From the NCBI GenBank assembly GCA_002471375.1, contig DKPV01000059.1:1-14938 (forward strand): a stretch of DNA of 14,938 bases, given 5' to 3'. A program made the translations under genes and the position numbers. Shown here piece after piece: positions 1-7,253 of this stretch. The notes under the pieces are model-generated. The model did no database searches and had not been told where the DNA came from. It saw only the letters and a list, made by a program, of their open reading frames with translations. This stretch comes from Flavobacteriales bacterium UBA7325 (GTDB taxonomy: Bacteria > Bacteroidota > Bacteroidia > Flavobacteriales_D > Crocinitomicaceae). The first letter of the stretch is position 1; each line of letters begins with the position of its first letter.

Positions 1-15
1 CGTTCAAAGCGGCTG

Positions 16-45
16 CAAAGGTATACATCTTTTTAACACTCACAA
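16..45 (-). promoter_or_regulatory. Strong Bacteroidota-type promoter firing leftwards out of the window
   Basis: Read on the minus strand, TTG (43-45) is followed after exactly 19 nt by TACCTTTG (16-23), a perfect match to the Bacteroidota sigma-A consensus TTG-N17-23-TAnnTTTG. An A/T-rich tract with a run of T on the plus strand lies just upstream of the -33 box (about 50-69) and could act as an UP-like element. The start point would fall near position 10, so the gene served lies left of the window. It is on the same strand as pfkA and downstream of it. A glycolytic or translation gene is a guess from typical flavobacterial neighbourhoods and cannot be seen here. Confidence 0.7.
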
Positions 46-147
46 TGCTTTTGAAAAACTTTTTTTTTAGGAAATCGACGAATGACTCAATCTGCTCGGT
101 AAATGACCATAAAATTAGGTTTGAACATCAATACTATTCTACATCAA

Positions 148-1122
148 TCAACGTACAGTCTTTAATGCCTTTATTACTTGCAAATTTTCTAGTCTAGGCA
201 TTGCCGCGGCGTTAACCGCGTCTTCAATAGGTAATGTATGTAGAGCATCCCCATTGGAACCAATCATAACATCAGATTTTCCTTCTAGAAGAAGCTCTAC
301 AGAGAATACTCCCATTCTTGTAGCAAGAATTCGATCAAATGCCGAAGGACGCCCACCACGTTGTACGTGACCGAGAATAGAATATCTTAATGTATAACCA
401 TCCATCAACGGCAAGAGTTTTTCATATATCTCCTTAACTCCACCCGCGTCGTCACCTTCTGCAACAATAACAATCGAATTACTTCTGCGTTTATTTTGAC
501 TCTTTAAGTCTTCTGCCAATAATTTGATGTTCGATCGCTCCTCTGGAATTAGAACAGATGCAGCTCCTGAAGCAATTGCAGTTTCTAAAGCAATAAATCC
601 TGCATCACGCCCCATAACTTCGACAAGAAAAATTCTATGATGGCTACCTGCAGTATCTTTAATCTTATCTACCGCATCAACAACGGTGTTCATTGCAGTG
701 TCAAATCCTATGGTGCGATCCGTGCCAAATATATCATTGTCTATTGTTCCAGGAATTGCAATAACCGGAATGTCCATTTCAGAGGATAATGCACGAGCGC
801 CTCGGAACGAACCATCACCTCCAATACAAACTAAACCATTAATACCTTCAACCTTTAAATTTTTAATCGCTTTCGCTCTTCCATCCTCAGTTCTAAATTC
901 GTCATTACGGGCAGTTCCTAGAATCGTCCCACCACGCTGTATAATATTAACAACATCATCGGAAACCAAACTGATGAAGCGATTTTCTATCATCCCTGAA
1001 TAACCATCGCAGTAACCAATAGGTACAATACCTTTCCCCAAACATGTTTTCACCACAGCACGTACACAAGCATTCATGCCCGGCGCATCACCTCCCGATG
1101 TTATTAAAGCAATTTTCTTCAT
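148..1122 (-). CDS. pfkA: ATP-dependent 6-phosphofructokinase
   Basis: This cytosolic enzyme phosphorylates fructose 6-phosphate to fructose 1,6-bisphosphate, the committed step of glycolysis. The 324-aa product matches the usual length of bacterial PfkA (about 320). Visible motifs in order are the ATP-binding GGDAPGMN (10-17), GTAR (69-72), GGDGS (101-105) that binds ATP and Mg, PGTIDND (124-130) with the catalytic Asp128, MGR (170-172) for sugar phosphate binding, and QRGGRPSAFDRILA near the C-terminus. Glycine before TIDND, where PPi-dependent enzymes have lysine, supports ATP as phosphoryl donor. The ATG is placed right at the first beta strand (MKKIALITSGG), as in the family. It is divergent from the sigma factor gene, with 134 bp between them. 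I found no convincing terminator after its stop. Confidence 0.97.
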   Translation of the reverse strand: MKKIALITSGGDAPGMNACVRAVVKTCLGKGIVPIGYCDGYSGMIENRFISLVSDDVVNIIQRGGTILGTARNDEFRTEDGRAKAIKNLKVEGINGLVCIGGDGSFRGARALSSEMDIPVIAIPGTIDNDIFGTDRTIGFDTAMNTVVDAVDKIKDTAGSHHRIFLVEVMGRDAGFIALETAIASGAASVLIPEERSNIKLLAEDLKSQNKRRSNSIVIVAEGDDAGGVKEIYEKLLPLMDGYTLRYSILGHVQRGGRPSAFDRILATRMGVFSVELLLEGKSDVMIGSNGDALHTLPIEDAVNAAAMPRLENLQVIKALKTVR

Positions 1123-1256
1123 GAATTAAATGTAAGTGTTTTTATTATTGGATTAGCATCCCACAATATTATTATCGATGCATTACCTTTAAAAGATTTA
1201 ATTTTATGTCGACGCATTTATGGAAATCAATATAACTTGCATCATAGATACAGGGA
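1123..1256. promoter_or_regulatory. Divergent intergenic region between pfkA and the sigma factor gene
   Basis: This 134-bp AT-rich gap must hold the promoters for both pfkA (leftwards) and the sigma operon (rightwards). On the plus strand TACCTTTA (1184-1191) differs from the Bacteroidota -7 consensus TAnnTTTG only in the last base, but no TTG lies 17-23 nt upstream of it. On the minus strand TAATATTG is a one-mismatch -7 candidate for pfkA, also without a good -33 box. I cannot place either start site firmly. Confidence 0.4.
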
Positions 1257-1832
1257 ATGCTATTTAGATCTAGGAAAACATATCAATCACTGTCCGATGA
1301 GGAACTTGTTAAAATGTACAAGGACAAATCATCGAGTGCAATAATTGGAGAGCTTTATACTCGATATGGACACTTAGTTATGGGTACGAGTATGAAGTAT
1401 CTTAAGAATAAGGCAAATGCTGAAGATTTAACGATGCAGGTTTTTGAACACCTCCCTAAAAAACTCTCTTCTCATAACATCCAACGATTTAAATCGTGGT
1501 TGTATATGGTCACCAAGAATGAGTGTTTAATGCTTCTTCGTAAAAAGAGGCATCTAACAACAGAGATAATGAAAGAATTGGAATCTTCGAATGAACTTCA
1601 TTTGAAAGAGGAAAAGGAAGTCCAGTTAAATTTATTAGAACAAGCAATAACTAAATTAAAAGATGAGCAACGCCAATGCATCGAATTGTTCTACCTCGAA
1701 CAGAAGTCCTATCAGGAAATTGTTTTTGAATTAAAAATGGACCTCAAGAAGGTGAAGAGTGCAATTCAAAATGGCAAACGAAATTTGAAAATAAACCTAG
1801 AAACAAAAAATGAATTTAAATCGGCTAAATAA
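1257..1832 (+). CDS. RNA polymerase sigma-70 family (ECF-type) sigma factor
   Basis: This is a 191-aa alternative sigma factor with the two-domain ECF layout. Region 2 covers roughly residues 25-100: an N-terminal DEELVKMYK, then helix YTRYGHLVMG, the AEDLTMQVFEHL core-binding segment, and FKSWLYMVTKNECLMLLRKKR for -10 recognition. Region 4 covers about 125-185, with LLEQAITKLKDEQRQCIELFYLEQ and the helix-turn-helix KSYQEIVFELKMDLKKVKSAI that reads the -35 element. An in-frame TAG at 1245-1247 excludes any longer start, so ATG 1257 is the first possible one. Its last 23 bases overlap the next gene, which encodes an anti-sigma-like membrane protein, so the two are probably translated together and act as a regulatory pair. 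The regulon is unknown. Confidence 0.92.
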   Translation: MLFRSRKTYQSLSDEELVKMYKDKSSSAIIGELYTRYGHLVMGTSMKYLKNKANAEDLTMQVFEHLPKKLSSHNIQRFKSWLYMVTKNECLMLLRKKRHLTTEIMKELESSNELHLKEEKEVQLNLLEQAITKLKDEQRQCIELFYLEQKSYQEIVFELKMDLKKVKSAIQNGKRNLKINLETKNEFKSAK

Positions 1833-2907
1833 CATTTTTGGTTCCAATCGGCTGGAACGTAAAGATGTTCAGACCTATGGTCAGAGCGCAGATGAATCCG
1901 CTCGCAATGCCATCGAGCAGAAAACAGCGAGTAGTTCATTTGAATCTGATGCCATGGAAGGATGGGATAAGCTGTCTTACGATACAGGAGTTATGTCTAA
2001 TCTCGATAAGAAATTTGGACCCTCCTCATCCGCTAGTTTTTTTAAGGTAGTTGGTGCAGCTACTGCGATAGTTGGAGTTAGCACTTTAGTCTATTTCGTA
2101 TTTTTCAACCAACGTGCCAATACTGAGCCTGCCGAAGCTCCACAAAAAGAAACGTTAACTACGCTTCTTGAGGATCAAGAGATCACAATTGAAGAAACAG
2201 ACATGATGATGCCTGAGCCGATCGAACAAATGGTTGTTGTACCAATTGCTAAGCAAATGGAACCAAAAGAAATCATAGAAGAGTATAAAGAAAGATTTGA
2301 GCTGAAGGAAGAAACTACGGATATTGAAATAGAGCCTATCGCTCCAATTGAGATCACTCATAATAATCCTACACCTGAAATTGCACGGGACCAAAAAGAG
2401 GCCAAAGAGATATACCTCTTTAGCATGAAACTTATTGATTATACAAAGTATCGATCAAAGCCGGCTGTAAAAACCAAGCAGATGACTTTGACTGGTACTC
2501 CAGCAAACAAGGAAGATAAAGAATCAGAAGATTTAGAACCTGTTTGGAAGGACGTTGATGTACCATATATGGAATACATTAAAAAGACAATGCGGACATT
2601 CGAACGATCACGTTTTAAAAAATCGCTTATTCGCTTGGAAACTATCTTAGCAACCTATCCAGACGATGTCAACGCGAATTTCTACGCAGGAATTTGTCTA
2701 TACAACCTAGGGGAATATTCTTCCGCGATCTCTCATTTTGACAATTGCATCAATGGCAAATTTTCGAACTTCGATGAGGAAGCACAATGGATGAAAGCTG
2801 AAAGCTATCGTGCTAGCGGAAATGTTTCAAAAGCAAAAAATCTATATTCCCAAATAGCAAACGCTGGAGGGTACTATAAGAAACAAGCGCTCGAAAGACT
2901 TAAGTAG
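1810..2907 (+). CDS. Anti-sigma-like membrane protein with periplasmic TPRs
   Basis: This is a 365-aa bitopic inner-membrane protein. The cytoplasmic N-terminus (1-75) carries the Bacteroidota anti-sigma-like signature, a polar helix followed by SSFESDAMEGWDKL (about 42-55), equivalent to 'F..DAlEGw' in that family. One transmembrane helix follows at about 78-98 (FFKVVGAATAIVG and onward). Residues about 100-195 form an acidic, proline-rich linker. Then come a short conserved-looking block around LIDYTKYRS and a C-terminal TPR region (about 262-365, with ANFYAGICLYNLGEYSSAISHF as the clearest repeat). The start codon lies inside the sigma gene, a 23-nt overlap that points to translational coupling. 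I infer that it holds the partner sigma factor at the membrane and that the periplasmic TPRs sense or bind an envelope partner. Membrane topology and sigma binding are inferred, not shown. Confidence 0.8.
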   Translation: MNLNRLNNIFGSNRLERKDVQTYGQSADESARNAIEQKTASSSFESDAMEGWDKLSYDTGVMSNLDKKFGPSSSASFFKVVGAATAIVGVSTLVYFVFFNQRANTEPAEAPQKETLTTLLEDQEITIEETDMMMPEPIEQMVVVPIAKQMEPKEIIEEYKERFELKEETTDIEIEPIAPIEITHNNPTPEIARDQKEAKEIYLFSMKLIDYTKYRSKPAVKTKQMTLTGTPANKEDKESEDLEPVWKDVDVPYMEYIKKTMRTFERSRFKKSLIRLETILATYPDDVNANFYAGICLYNLGEYSSAISHFDNCINGKFSNFDEEAQWMKAESYRASGNVSKAKNLYSQIANAGGYYKKQALERLK

Positions 2908-2919
2908 TTATAGGAACTT

Positions 2920-2952
2920 TTGTTACCTCGACGAGAATTGTCGTTATTTTAG
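2920..2952 (+). promoter_or_regulatory. Possible promoter for the S41 peptidase gene
   Basis: TTG (2920-2922) is followed after 22 nt by TATTTTAG (2945-2952), which matches the Bacteroidota -7 consensus TAnnTTTG except at one position. The start point would lie a few bases before ATG 2967. A perfect 10-bp palindrome, TACAATTGTA (2953-2962), sits directly at that place. The match is imperfect and the upstream gene ends only 59 nt away, so read-through from the sigma operon is an alternative. Confidence 0.3.
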
Positions 2953-2966
2953 TACAATTGTAATTC

Positions 2967-4430
2967 ATGAGTCGATTCTCTGTCATCCTAATTATTTCGA
3001 TTACGTTCCTTGTAACTTCTGCGAGTAGAATCCCTATTTCGGGCCAGCTCAAAGATTTCGAGGTGTTCAAGAAAGTGCTCATTGAAAAAGAAGGGCGCCT
3101 TGACTTACATACCTCGCTTGATTCAATTACCTTTTATCTGAACCGACTCGAAAAGCAACTCGCCTATGATTGTACACCACTAGAAGAATTCAAACACTTT
3201 AGTACGGCCTTAGCTAAAATTCAATGTGGTCACACACAAATTCATCCAACAAAAGCAGTTCTTAAAGAGTGGTTAAGTGCCAGGAAATCATTACTCTTTG
3301 ACTACATAGTTCAAGGGAAAAAGCTCTATACCAATAAGCTTCTTGCTCAAGACACACCATTAATATCTCTTGGTAAATCAAAGTTCGAGCAAAAGAAAAA
3401 GCTCAAAGCCTTTACGGAAATAATCTCTATAGATCATAAATCCATGCCTCAGATGATGTCGGAAATTGCTCCCTTCCTCTCTTCTGATGAAAATGGAATT
3501 GATTTTAAATATTTCCAAGTTGCACAGTTGTTTGAGTTTTACAGACACATGAGTAGTCCATTTAAAGAGGATTCAATCCTGGTGGAGTATGTCTCAGGAC
3601 CTGACACACTAGAAAAGTACTTTCAAACTGGAACTGCTCCAGTAAACTCGATGAAACTTCGCTTGAAACAAATGAGCGATCAATACGCCTTGTATGAAAA
3701 AAACATGGGTGCATTCAAAATAGTACGATCAAAGATCGGATACTTTAGATTTCATTCCTTTAAATCATCATATGGTAAGGATTATGAGTTGTTTCTCGAA
3801 AAATCATTTAAACGAATTAAATCGAAGGGCATTAAAAAATTAATTATTGATGTCCGCGGTAATACGGGTGGAGCAATGCAATATTCTATTATGCGCTACT
3901 TCGTAGGAGGTGATGTAGTTCTGGGCCGCTACGTGGTGGAAAAACCAAAACGCTTATTTGAAGACAGTCATATCAAAAAGCTGAATAGTGACTTCTTCAA
4001 GCATAGACGGATGAGTCGCATCCAGAAAAGAAAAAACAGACGGCAACTATTTAAGAACGGAGAAATTAAAACTTCTCATGTTTCGGAAGACCTCATCTAT
4101 AAGGGAGAAATTATTGTCATAACGGATGAAGGTTCTTTTTCTTCAGCATCTATCTTAGCAAGTCATTTGAAAACTTTGGCAAACGCTAAAATTGTAGGAA
4201 GAAGAGCCGGAGGGAGCTTTTATAGAGGGAATGCTGGTACGTTACGTGTTCAATTGCCTTCTTCAAAGTTGAAGATGTTTGTGAATCCAAATACATTTTA
4301 TTCGCACCTATCGATGCCGTCGAATACCTTAATCATCAAAGGTCCTGACCTTGAATTATCTCCCGGATTTATTAAGAGCAGTAAAATGGATGATTATTAC
4401 CTGAAAGGTGCTCTCAAAGCGTTCGAATAG
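2967..4430 (+). CDS. Exported S41-family (C-terminal processing / tricorn-core type) serine peptidase
   Basis: This is a 487-aa protein with an N-terminal hydrophobic signal (MSRFSVILIISITFLVTSAS) that has no lipobox cysteine, so it is probably periplasmic or outer-membrane associated. The peptidase core is in the C-terminal half. IDVRGNTGGAMQY (294-306) is the conserved substrate-cradle loop, and IIVITDEGSFSSASILA contains the expected nucleophile, by alignment Ser392 (GSFSSAS), followed by the usual 'k.VGrrAGGS' loop. No PDZ domain is evident between signal and core. The first 250 residues look helical and are typical of Bacteroidota S41 proteins of unknown substrate. A strongly basic stretch (about residues 345-364) interrupts the core. 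It lies 59 nt after the anti-sigma-like gene on the same strand. An envelope proteolysis role with that pair is possible but unproven. Confidence 0.85.
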   Translation: MSRFSVILIISITFLVTSASRIPISGQLKDFEVFKKVLIEKEGRLDLHTSLDSITFYLNRLEKQLAYDCTPLEEFKHFSTALAKIQCGHTQIHPTKAVLKEWLSARKSLLFDYIVQGKKLYTNKLLAQDTPLISLGKSKFEQKKKLKAFTEIISIDHKSMPQMMSEIAPFLSSDENGIDFKYFQVAQLFEFYRHMSSPFKEDSILVEYVSGPDTLEKYFQTGTAPVNSMKLRLKQMSDQYALYEKNMGAFKIVRSKIGYFRFHSFKSSYGKDYELFLEKSFKRIKSKGIKKLIIDVRGNTGGAMQYSIMRYFVGGDVVLGRYVVEKPKRLFEDSHIKKLNSDFFKHRRMSRIQKRKNRRQLFKNGEIKTSHVSEDLIYKGEIIVITDEGSFSSASILASHLKTLANAKIVGRRAGGSFYRGNAGTLRVQLPSSKLKMFVNPNTFYSHLSMPSNTLIIKGPDLELSPGFIKSSKMDDYYLKGALKAFE

Positions 4431-4561
4431 TTCCAATCTTGATAGCTTTCAGCTGCCTCGTTATTCCACGTAGAGCTTTCGCCTGTAATAATGAAGTATC
4501 GCATGTTCGTCAAACGCAATTTTCTTTGTAGATTTATTGCTAGAACCAAGACTCACGAAAA

Positions 4562-5353
4562 ATGAAATATTTCATCGCTATTATAAGTAGCTCATTGTTT
4601 CTCGCCTCATGCGGAGAAAAAGAACCAATTACGGAAGACGTAGTGGAATTCGAAGGAGTTGCTGCAGAGATTCCAGAAGAAGATTTATTCGACTATGAAG
4701 CACTCGCAGGAATGTATACAGGTGATTTCGGTGGATCAGACATTCGAATTATTGTCAATTATGTGAGTAAGACGAATGCAATCGGATACAATATTCTCAG
4801 AGGCTTGCAACGAAATATTAGTGGTCGTGTTACTCGGAGTGGTGATTCAGTTGTTGTGGCTCTCGCGGAACCAGGAGATCACAAATTTGATGGAGTCTTT
4901 GAGCTTTTATTTATTGGAAATGATCCTGAACCAAAAGGAACATGGATATCGAATAGTGGTAAAATTGATGAGCAAAAATTCAGTTTGAAAAAAATGGAAG
5001 CTGGAGAAAGTGGATACCCTGATGGTGACACGAAGATTTCGGAATCAAACTTCCACAATTTCTTCTCAGATGCAGGAGACACTACAGGCGATTACAGCTT
5101 TAAGAGCGATGGGCTTGTGATTTTCTCTTATTATCCTGGTGGATATTCATACGATCATGAAGAGAAACAGTCTCAACAGCAAATGAAGACTATTCAAGGT
5201 TCTTGGTCAATGGCTGGAAAGAAGGTTACCATTTCATGGGAGAAGAATTCAATATTTCCAAAACCACAGATGGTTTACACCATAAATCAAGGCGAGTACG
5301 AAGCTCAACTTGAATGGCCAAATAACCCTATCTATATGCGCATGTACCCATAA
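4562..5353 (+). CDS. Unrecognised lipoprotein
   Basis: This 263-aa protein is not one I recognise. It begins with a clear lipoprotein signal, MKYFIAIISSSLFLASCGEK, in which Cys17 would be lipidated, followed by an acidic linker (about 20-45). The remainder looks beta-rich and may form two small barrel-like halves. The first (about 48-145) starts LAGMYTGDFGG and ends with an EPKGTW turn plus a KFSLKKM strand, resembling the 'growth/loss of fold' pattern of small secreted beta proteins. The second (about 160-263) contains GSWSMAGKKVTISW. A lipocalin-like fold is a guess. Its stop codon overlaps the start of the next gene (TAATG), so it is probably coupled to that membrane protein. The 131-nt gap upstream suggests its own promoter; TTTCTTTG near 4521 is a one-mismatch -7 candidate with no matching -33 box. 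Confidence 0.75.
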   Translation: MKYFIAIISSSLFLASCGEKEPITEDVVEFEGVAAEIPEEDLFDYEALAGMYTGDFGGSDIRIIVNYVSKTNAIGYNILRGLQRNISGRVTRSGDSVVVALAEPGDHKFDGVFELLFIGNDPEPKGTWISNSGKIDEQKFSLKKMEAGESGYPDGDTKISESNFHNFFSDAGDTTGDYSFKSDGLVIFSYYPGGYSYDHEEKQSQQQMKTIQGSWSMAGKKVTISWEKNSIFPKPQMVYTINQGEYEAQLEWPNNPIYMRMYP

Positions 5354-6033
5354 TGGGAAGCGTAAAAAAAGTTCTAACCGGATTAATCAACAGCACAGCT
5401 TTTGTAGTTATCCTGTACGCGTCATATTTGCTAATTCTGCTAACACTGCCTTACATTTATTTTGAACCAAACGTTGAGTTTCTTGGAACCAAACAATTAA
5501 TCTATCATATCGATATTTGGCGATGGAGTTTCTATTTACATGTTTTCTCAACTCCAATTGTAATTCTAGCTGGACTCTTTCAGTTTAACCGCTGGATAAT
5601 CACTAAAAAACCGAAAATTCATCGACTTCTTGGGTATACATATGTAGTTGTTGTACTTCTCATCTCAGGGCCGTCAGGTTTAGTAATGTCTTTCTTCGCA
5701 AATGGCGGCCGTTTGGCTCAAACAAGCTTCGTCCTTCTTTCATTTGGCTGGATCATCTTTACTGGATTAGCATTACTGAAAGCACGAAAAGGAAATTACA
5801 TCAGTCATACAAAATGGAACATCAGAAGCTATGCGTTAACGTTATCAGCAGTAACTTTAAGATTCTATGGCTACCTTTTCGCTGTCTTTAAGGTTGATCT
5901 TCCTCCAAAGGAGACATATATATTTCTTGCGTTCCTGGGCTGGATTCCTAATCTGATTATAGCAGAAATCTTGATCTGGGGAGGTTATCCCAAATACTTA
6001 CTGAAAAAGAAAGGTAATTCGCTTCTAAGCTAG
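5353..6033 (+). CDS. DUF2306-type multi-pass membrane protein
   Basis: This is a 226-aa integral membrane protein with about six hydrophobic helices (roughly 12-34, 60-80, 93-113, 121-142, 157-178 and 189-210). Its motifs fit the predicted membrane family DUF2306: a first-loop histidine near the start of helix 2, GLFQFNRWI.....KIHRLLGYTYV, GPSGLVMSF.ANGG, SFGWIIFTGLAL, and a later SHTKWNIRSYALTLSAVTLRFYGY. The paired histidines and the W-x-I-R-S-Y-A-L-T block are the usual hallmarks. Function is unknown; heme or quinone-linked roles have been speculated for such His-bearing proteins, but nothing here decides it. It starts on the last base of the lipoprotein stop codon. Its stop lies one base from the convergent TPR lipoprotein gene, so no terminator fits between them. 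Confidence 0.85.
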   Translation: MGSVKKVLTGLINSTAFVVILYASYLLILLTLPYIYFEPNVEFLGTKQLIYHIDIWRWSFYLHVFSTPIVILAGLFQFNRWIITKKPKIHRLLGYTYVVVVLLISGPSGLVMSFFANGGRLAQTSFVLLSFGWIIFTGLALLKARKGNYISHTKWNIRSYALTLSAVTLRFYGYLFAVFKVDLPPKETYIFLAFLGWIPNLIIAEILIWGGYPKYLLKKKGNSLLS

Positions 6034-6034
6034 A

Positions 6035-7189
6035 CTAGTTACCGGCAGTGTCATTTTCACTTCCCTCAGTCTCCACAATTTTCCCTGAGCTCATCACTTT
6101 ATACTCGAGATACCCGACTTTTGATGTAGAGACAATCGCGTTATCCTGATAACCTTCTTTGTCCGGGTCTTTTTCATATGTTGGCTCTAGTAAATTCACA
6201 TGAATTGTTCGATTTTTCTTGAACGTTGCCTCCATAATATTGTCCGATAAGTACTCGCTTCCGGCTATAAATTTCTTATCAATAAGTTTACCATCATGTG
6301 TGAATGTAGCAAGGCGATACGCCAAAGGAGCACCTAATCCTAAAAACTCATCTTTTACGATATACACAATCCCTACAAACTTATCTGTCTCATAAACCTG
6401 AGCATAATGATAAAAGCCCTTACTTACTTCACGCGAAAATTTTTCATCTCTCATCTCAGAGATGTACTTTTCGAAATCATATGAAATGTATTGTAGAGCT
6501 GTTAATTCAGCCTGATTCATGCTAATTGGAGCCGTGTGGGGCATTGGATACTTAGGGAAGAGTTTTTTGAACTGCAACCAGAATAAGTTTTCAGGGTTGG
6601 ACATACCGCGCAGTCCCTTTTCAAATGCAGGTTTGAAGTGACGTGATTCACGTAATGATTCTAAATCTTTATCCTTCGATATGTGATCAAGGTTATTATA
6701 TCCAGCTTGCAGTGCATATTCTAGGTATTGACCAGACATTTCATTTTTCTTCTGCAGTGAGTATAAGCAAGACTTATTATATAGAATCTTCGAAAATGGC
6801 TGGTAATCTAAATTTTCAGCTAAATCATATGATTGAAGCGCCATCACATAGTTTTTCTCATCCATAAACACATTTCCTAGTTCGAAATATGCCTTGCCAG
6901 AAGGTTCTTTTAATATTGATTGACGTAGATAGTAATCAGCGCTATCTAGATTTTTCTTGTTTTTAAATGCATCTAATCCCTGAAGAAAAAGTTGATTCGC
7001 ATCATCTAAGTACTTCACTTCATTATCAAGGTAGGCAAGAATTTTACTCGTCTCAAACAATTCATTATCCGCCAGCTCGATATCAATTCTCTTCTGCTGA
7101 GTCGTTGTATTTGTAATTGTTTGAGGCTCTCCGCAAGATGTTAAAACAGCAGCGGCAAGAATTCCAAGTGGCAAGATTGATTTGATCAT
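6035..7189 (-). CDS. TPR-containing lipoprotein
   Basis: This is a 384-aa lipoprotein with signal MIKSILPLGILAAAVLTSCG and the lipidated residue at Cys19. A TPR region spans about 63-165 (ANQLFLQGLDAFKNKKNLDSA, then KAYFELGNVFMDEKNYVMALQSY, then ILYNKSCLYSLQKKNEMSGQYLEYAL). It closes with LDHISKDKDLESLRESRHF, the common end cap of such arrays. The C-terminal half (about 200-384) is not recognised and looks alpha/beta with several aromatic strands. The TPRs suggest a protein-binding scaffold at the periplasmic face of a membrane; the partner is unknown. It lies downstream of the fatty-acid/phenylacetate genes but has its own promoter candidate, so it is probably a separate unit. It is convergent with the DUF2306 gene with one base between stops. 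Confidence 0.8.
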   Translation of the reverse strand: MIKSILPLGILAAAVLTSCGEPQTITNTTTQQKRIDIELADNELFETSKILAYLDNEVKYLDDANQLFLQGLDAFKNKKNLDSADYYLRQSILKEPSGKAYFELGNVFMDEKNYVMALQSYDLAENLDYQPFSKILYNKSCLYSLQKKNEMSGQYLEYALQAGYNNLDHISKDKDLESLRESRHFKPAFEKGLRGMSNPENLFWLQFKKLFPKYPMPHTAPISMNQAELTALQYISYDFEKYISEMRDEKFSREVSKGFYHYAQVYETDKFVGIVYIVKDEFLGLGAPLAYRLATFTHDGKLIDKKFIAGSEYLSDNIMEATFKKNRTIHVNLLEPTYEKDPDKEGYQDNAIVSTSKVGYLEYKVMSSGKIVETEGSENDTAGN

Positions 7190-7205
7190 AGTGAAGTGCT
7201 TTACT

Positions 7206-7238
7206 TAAATGTACAGATAACTACCTAATTTGGTTCAA
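7206..7238 (-). promoter_or_regulatory. Likely promoter of the TPR lipoprotein gene
   Basis: On the minus strand TTG (7236-7238) is followed after 22 nt by TACATTTA (7206-7213), one mismatch from the Bacteroidota -7 consensus TAnnTTTG. The start would fall a little upstream of ATG 7189. The -33 box sits inside an interrupted palindrome, TTCAA-C-TTGAA (about 7234-7244). Confidence 0.4.
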
Positions 7239-7253
7239 GTTGAATCCTTAATT

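Noticed and set aside
686..1003. Plus-strand frame antisense to pfkA
   Set aside because: pfkA is certain by motif and length; the antisense translation has no recognisable feature.
2155..2394. Minus-strand frames antisense to the anti-sigma-like gene
   Set aside because: They arise from the acidic, repetitive codon use of the linker (GAA/GAG read as TTC/CTC), giving hydrophobic low-complexity translations.
4397..4504. A 35-codon minus-strand frame starting at 4504, antisense to the gap and the end of the S41 gene
   Set aside because: No promoter or neighbour supports it, it overlaps a good gene on the other strand, and a frame this short is expected by chance.
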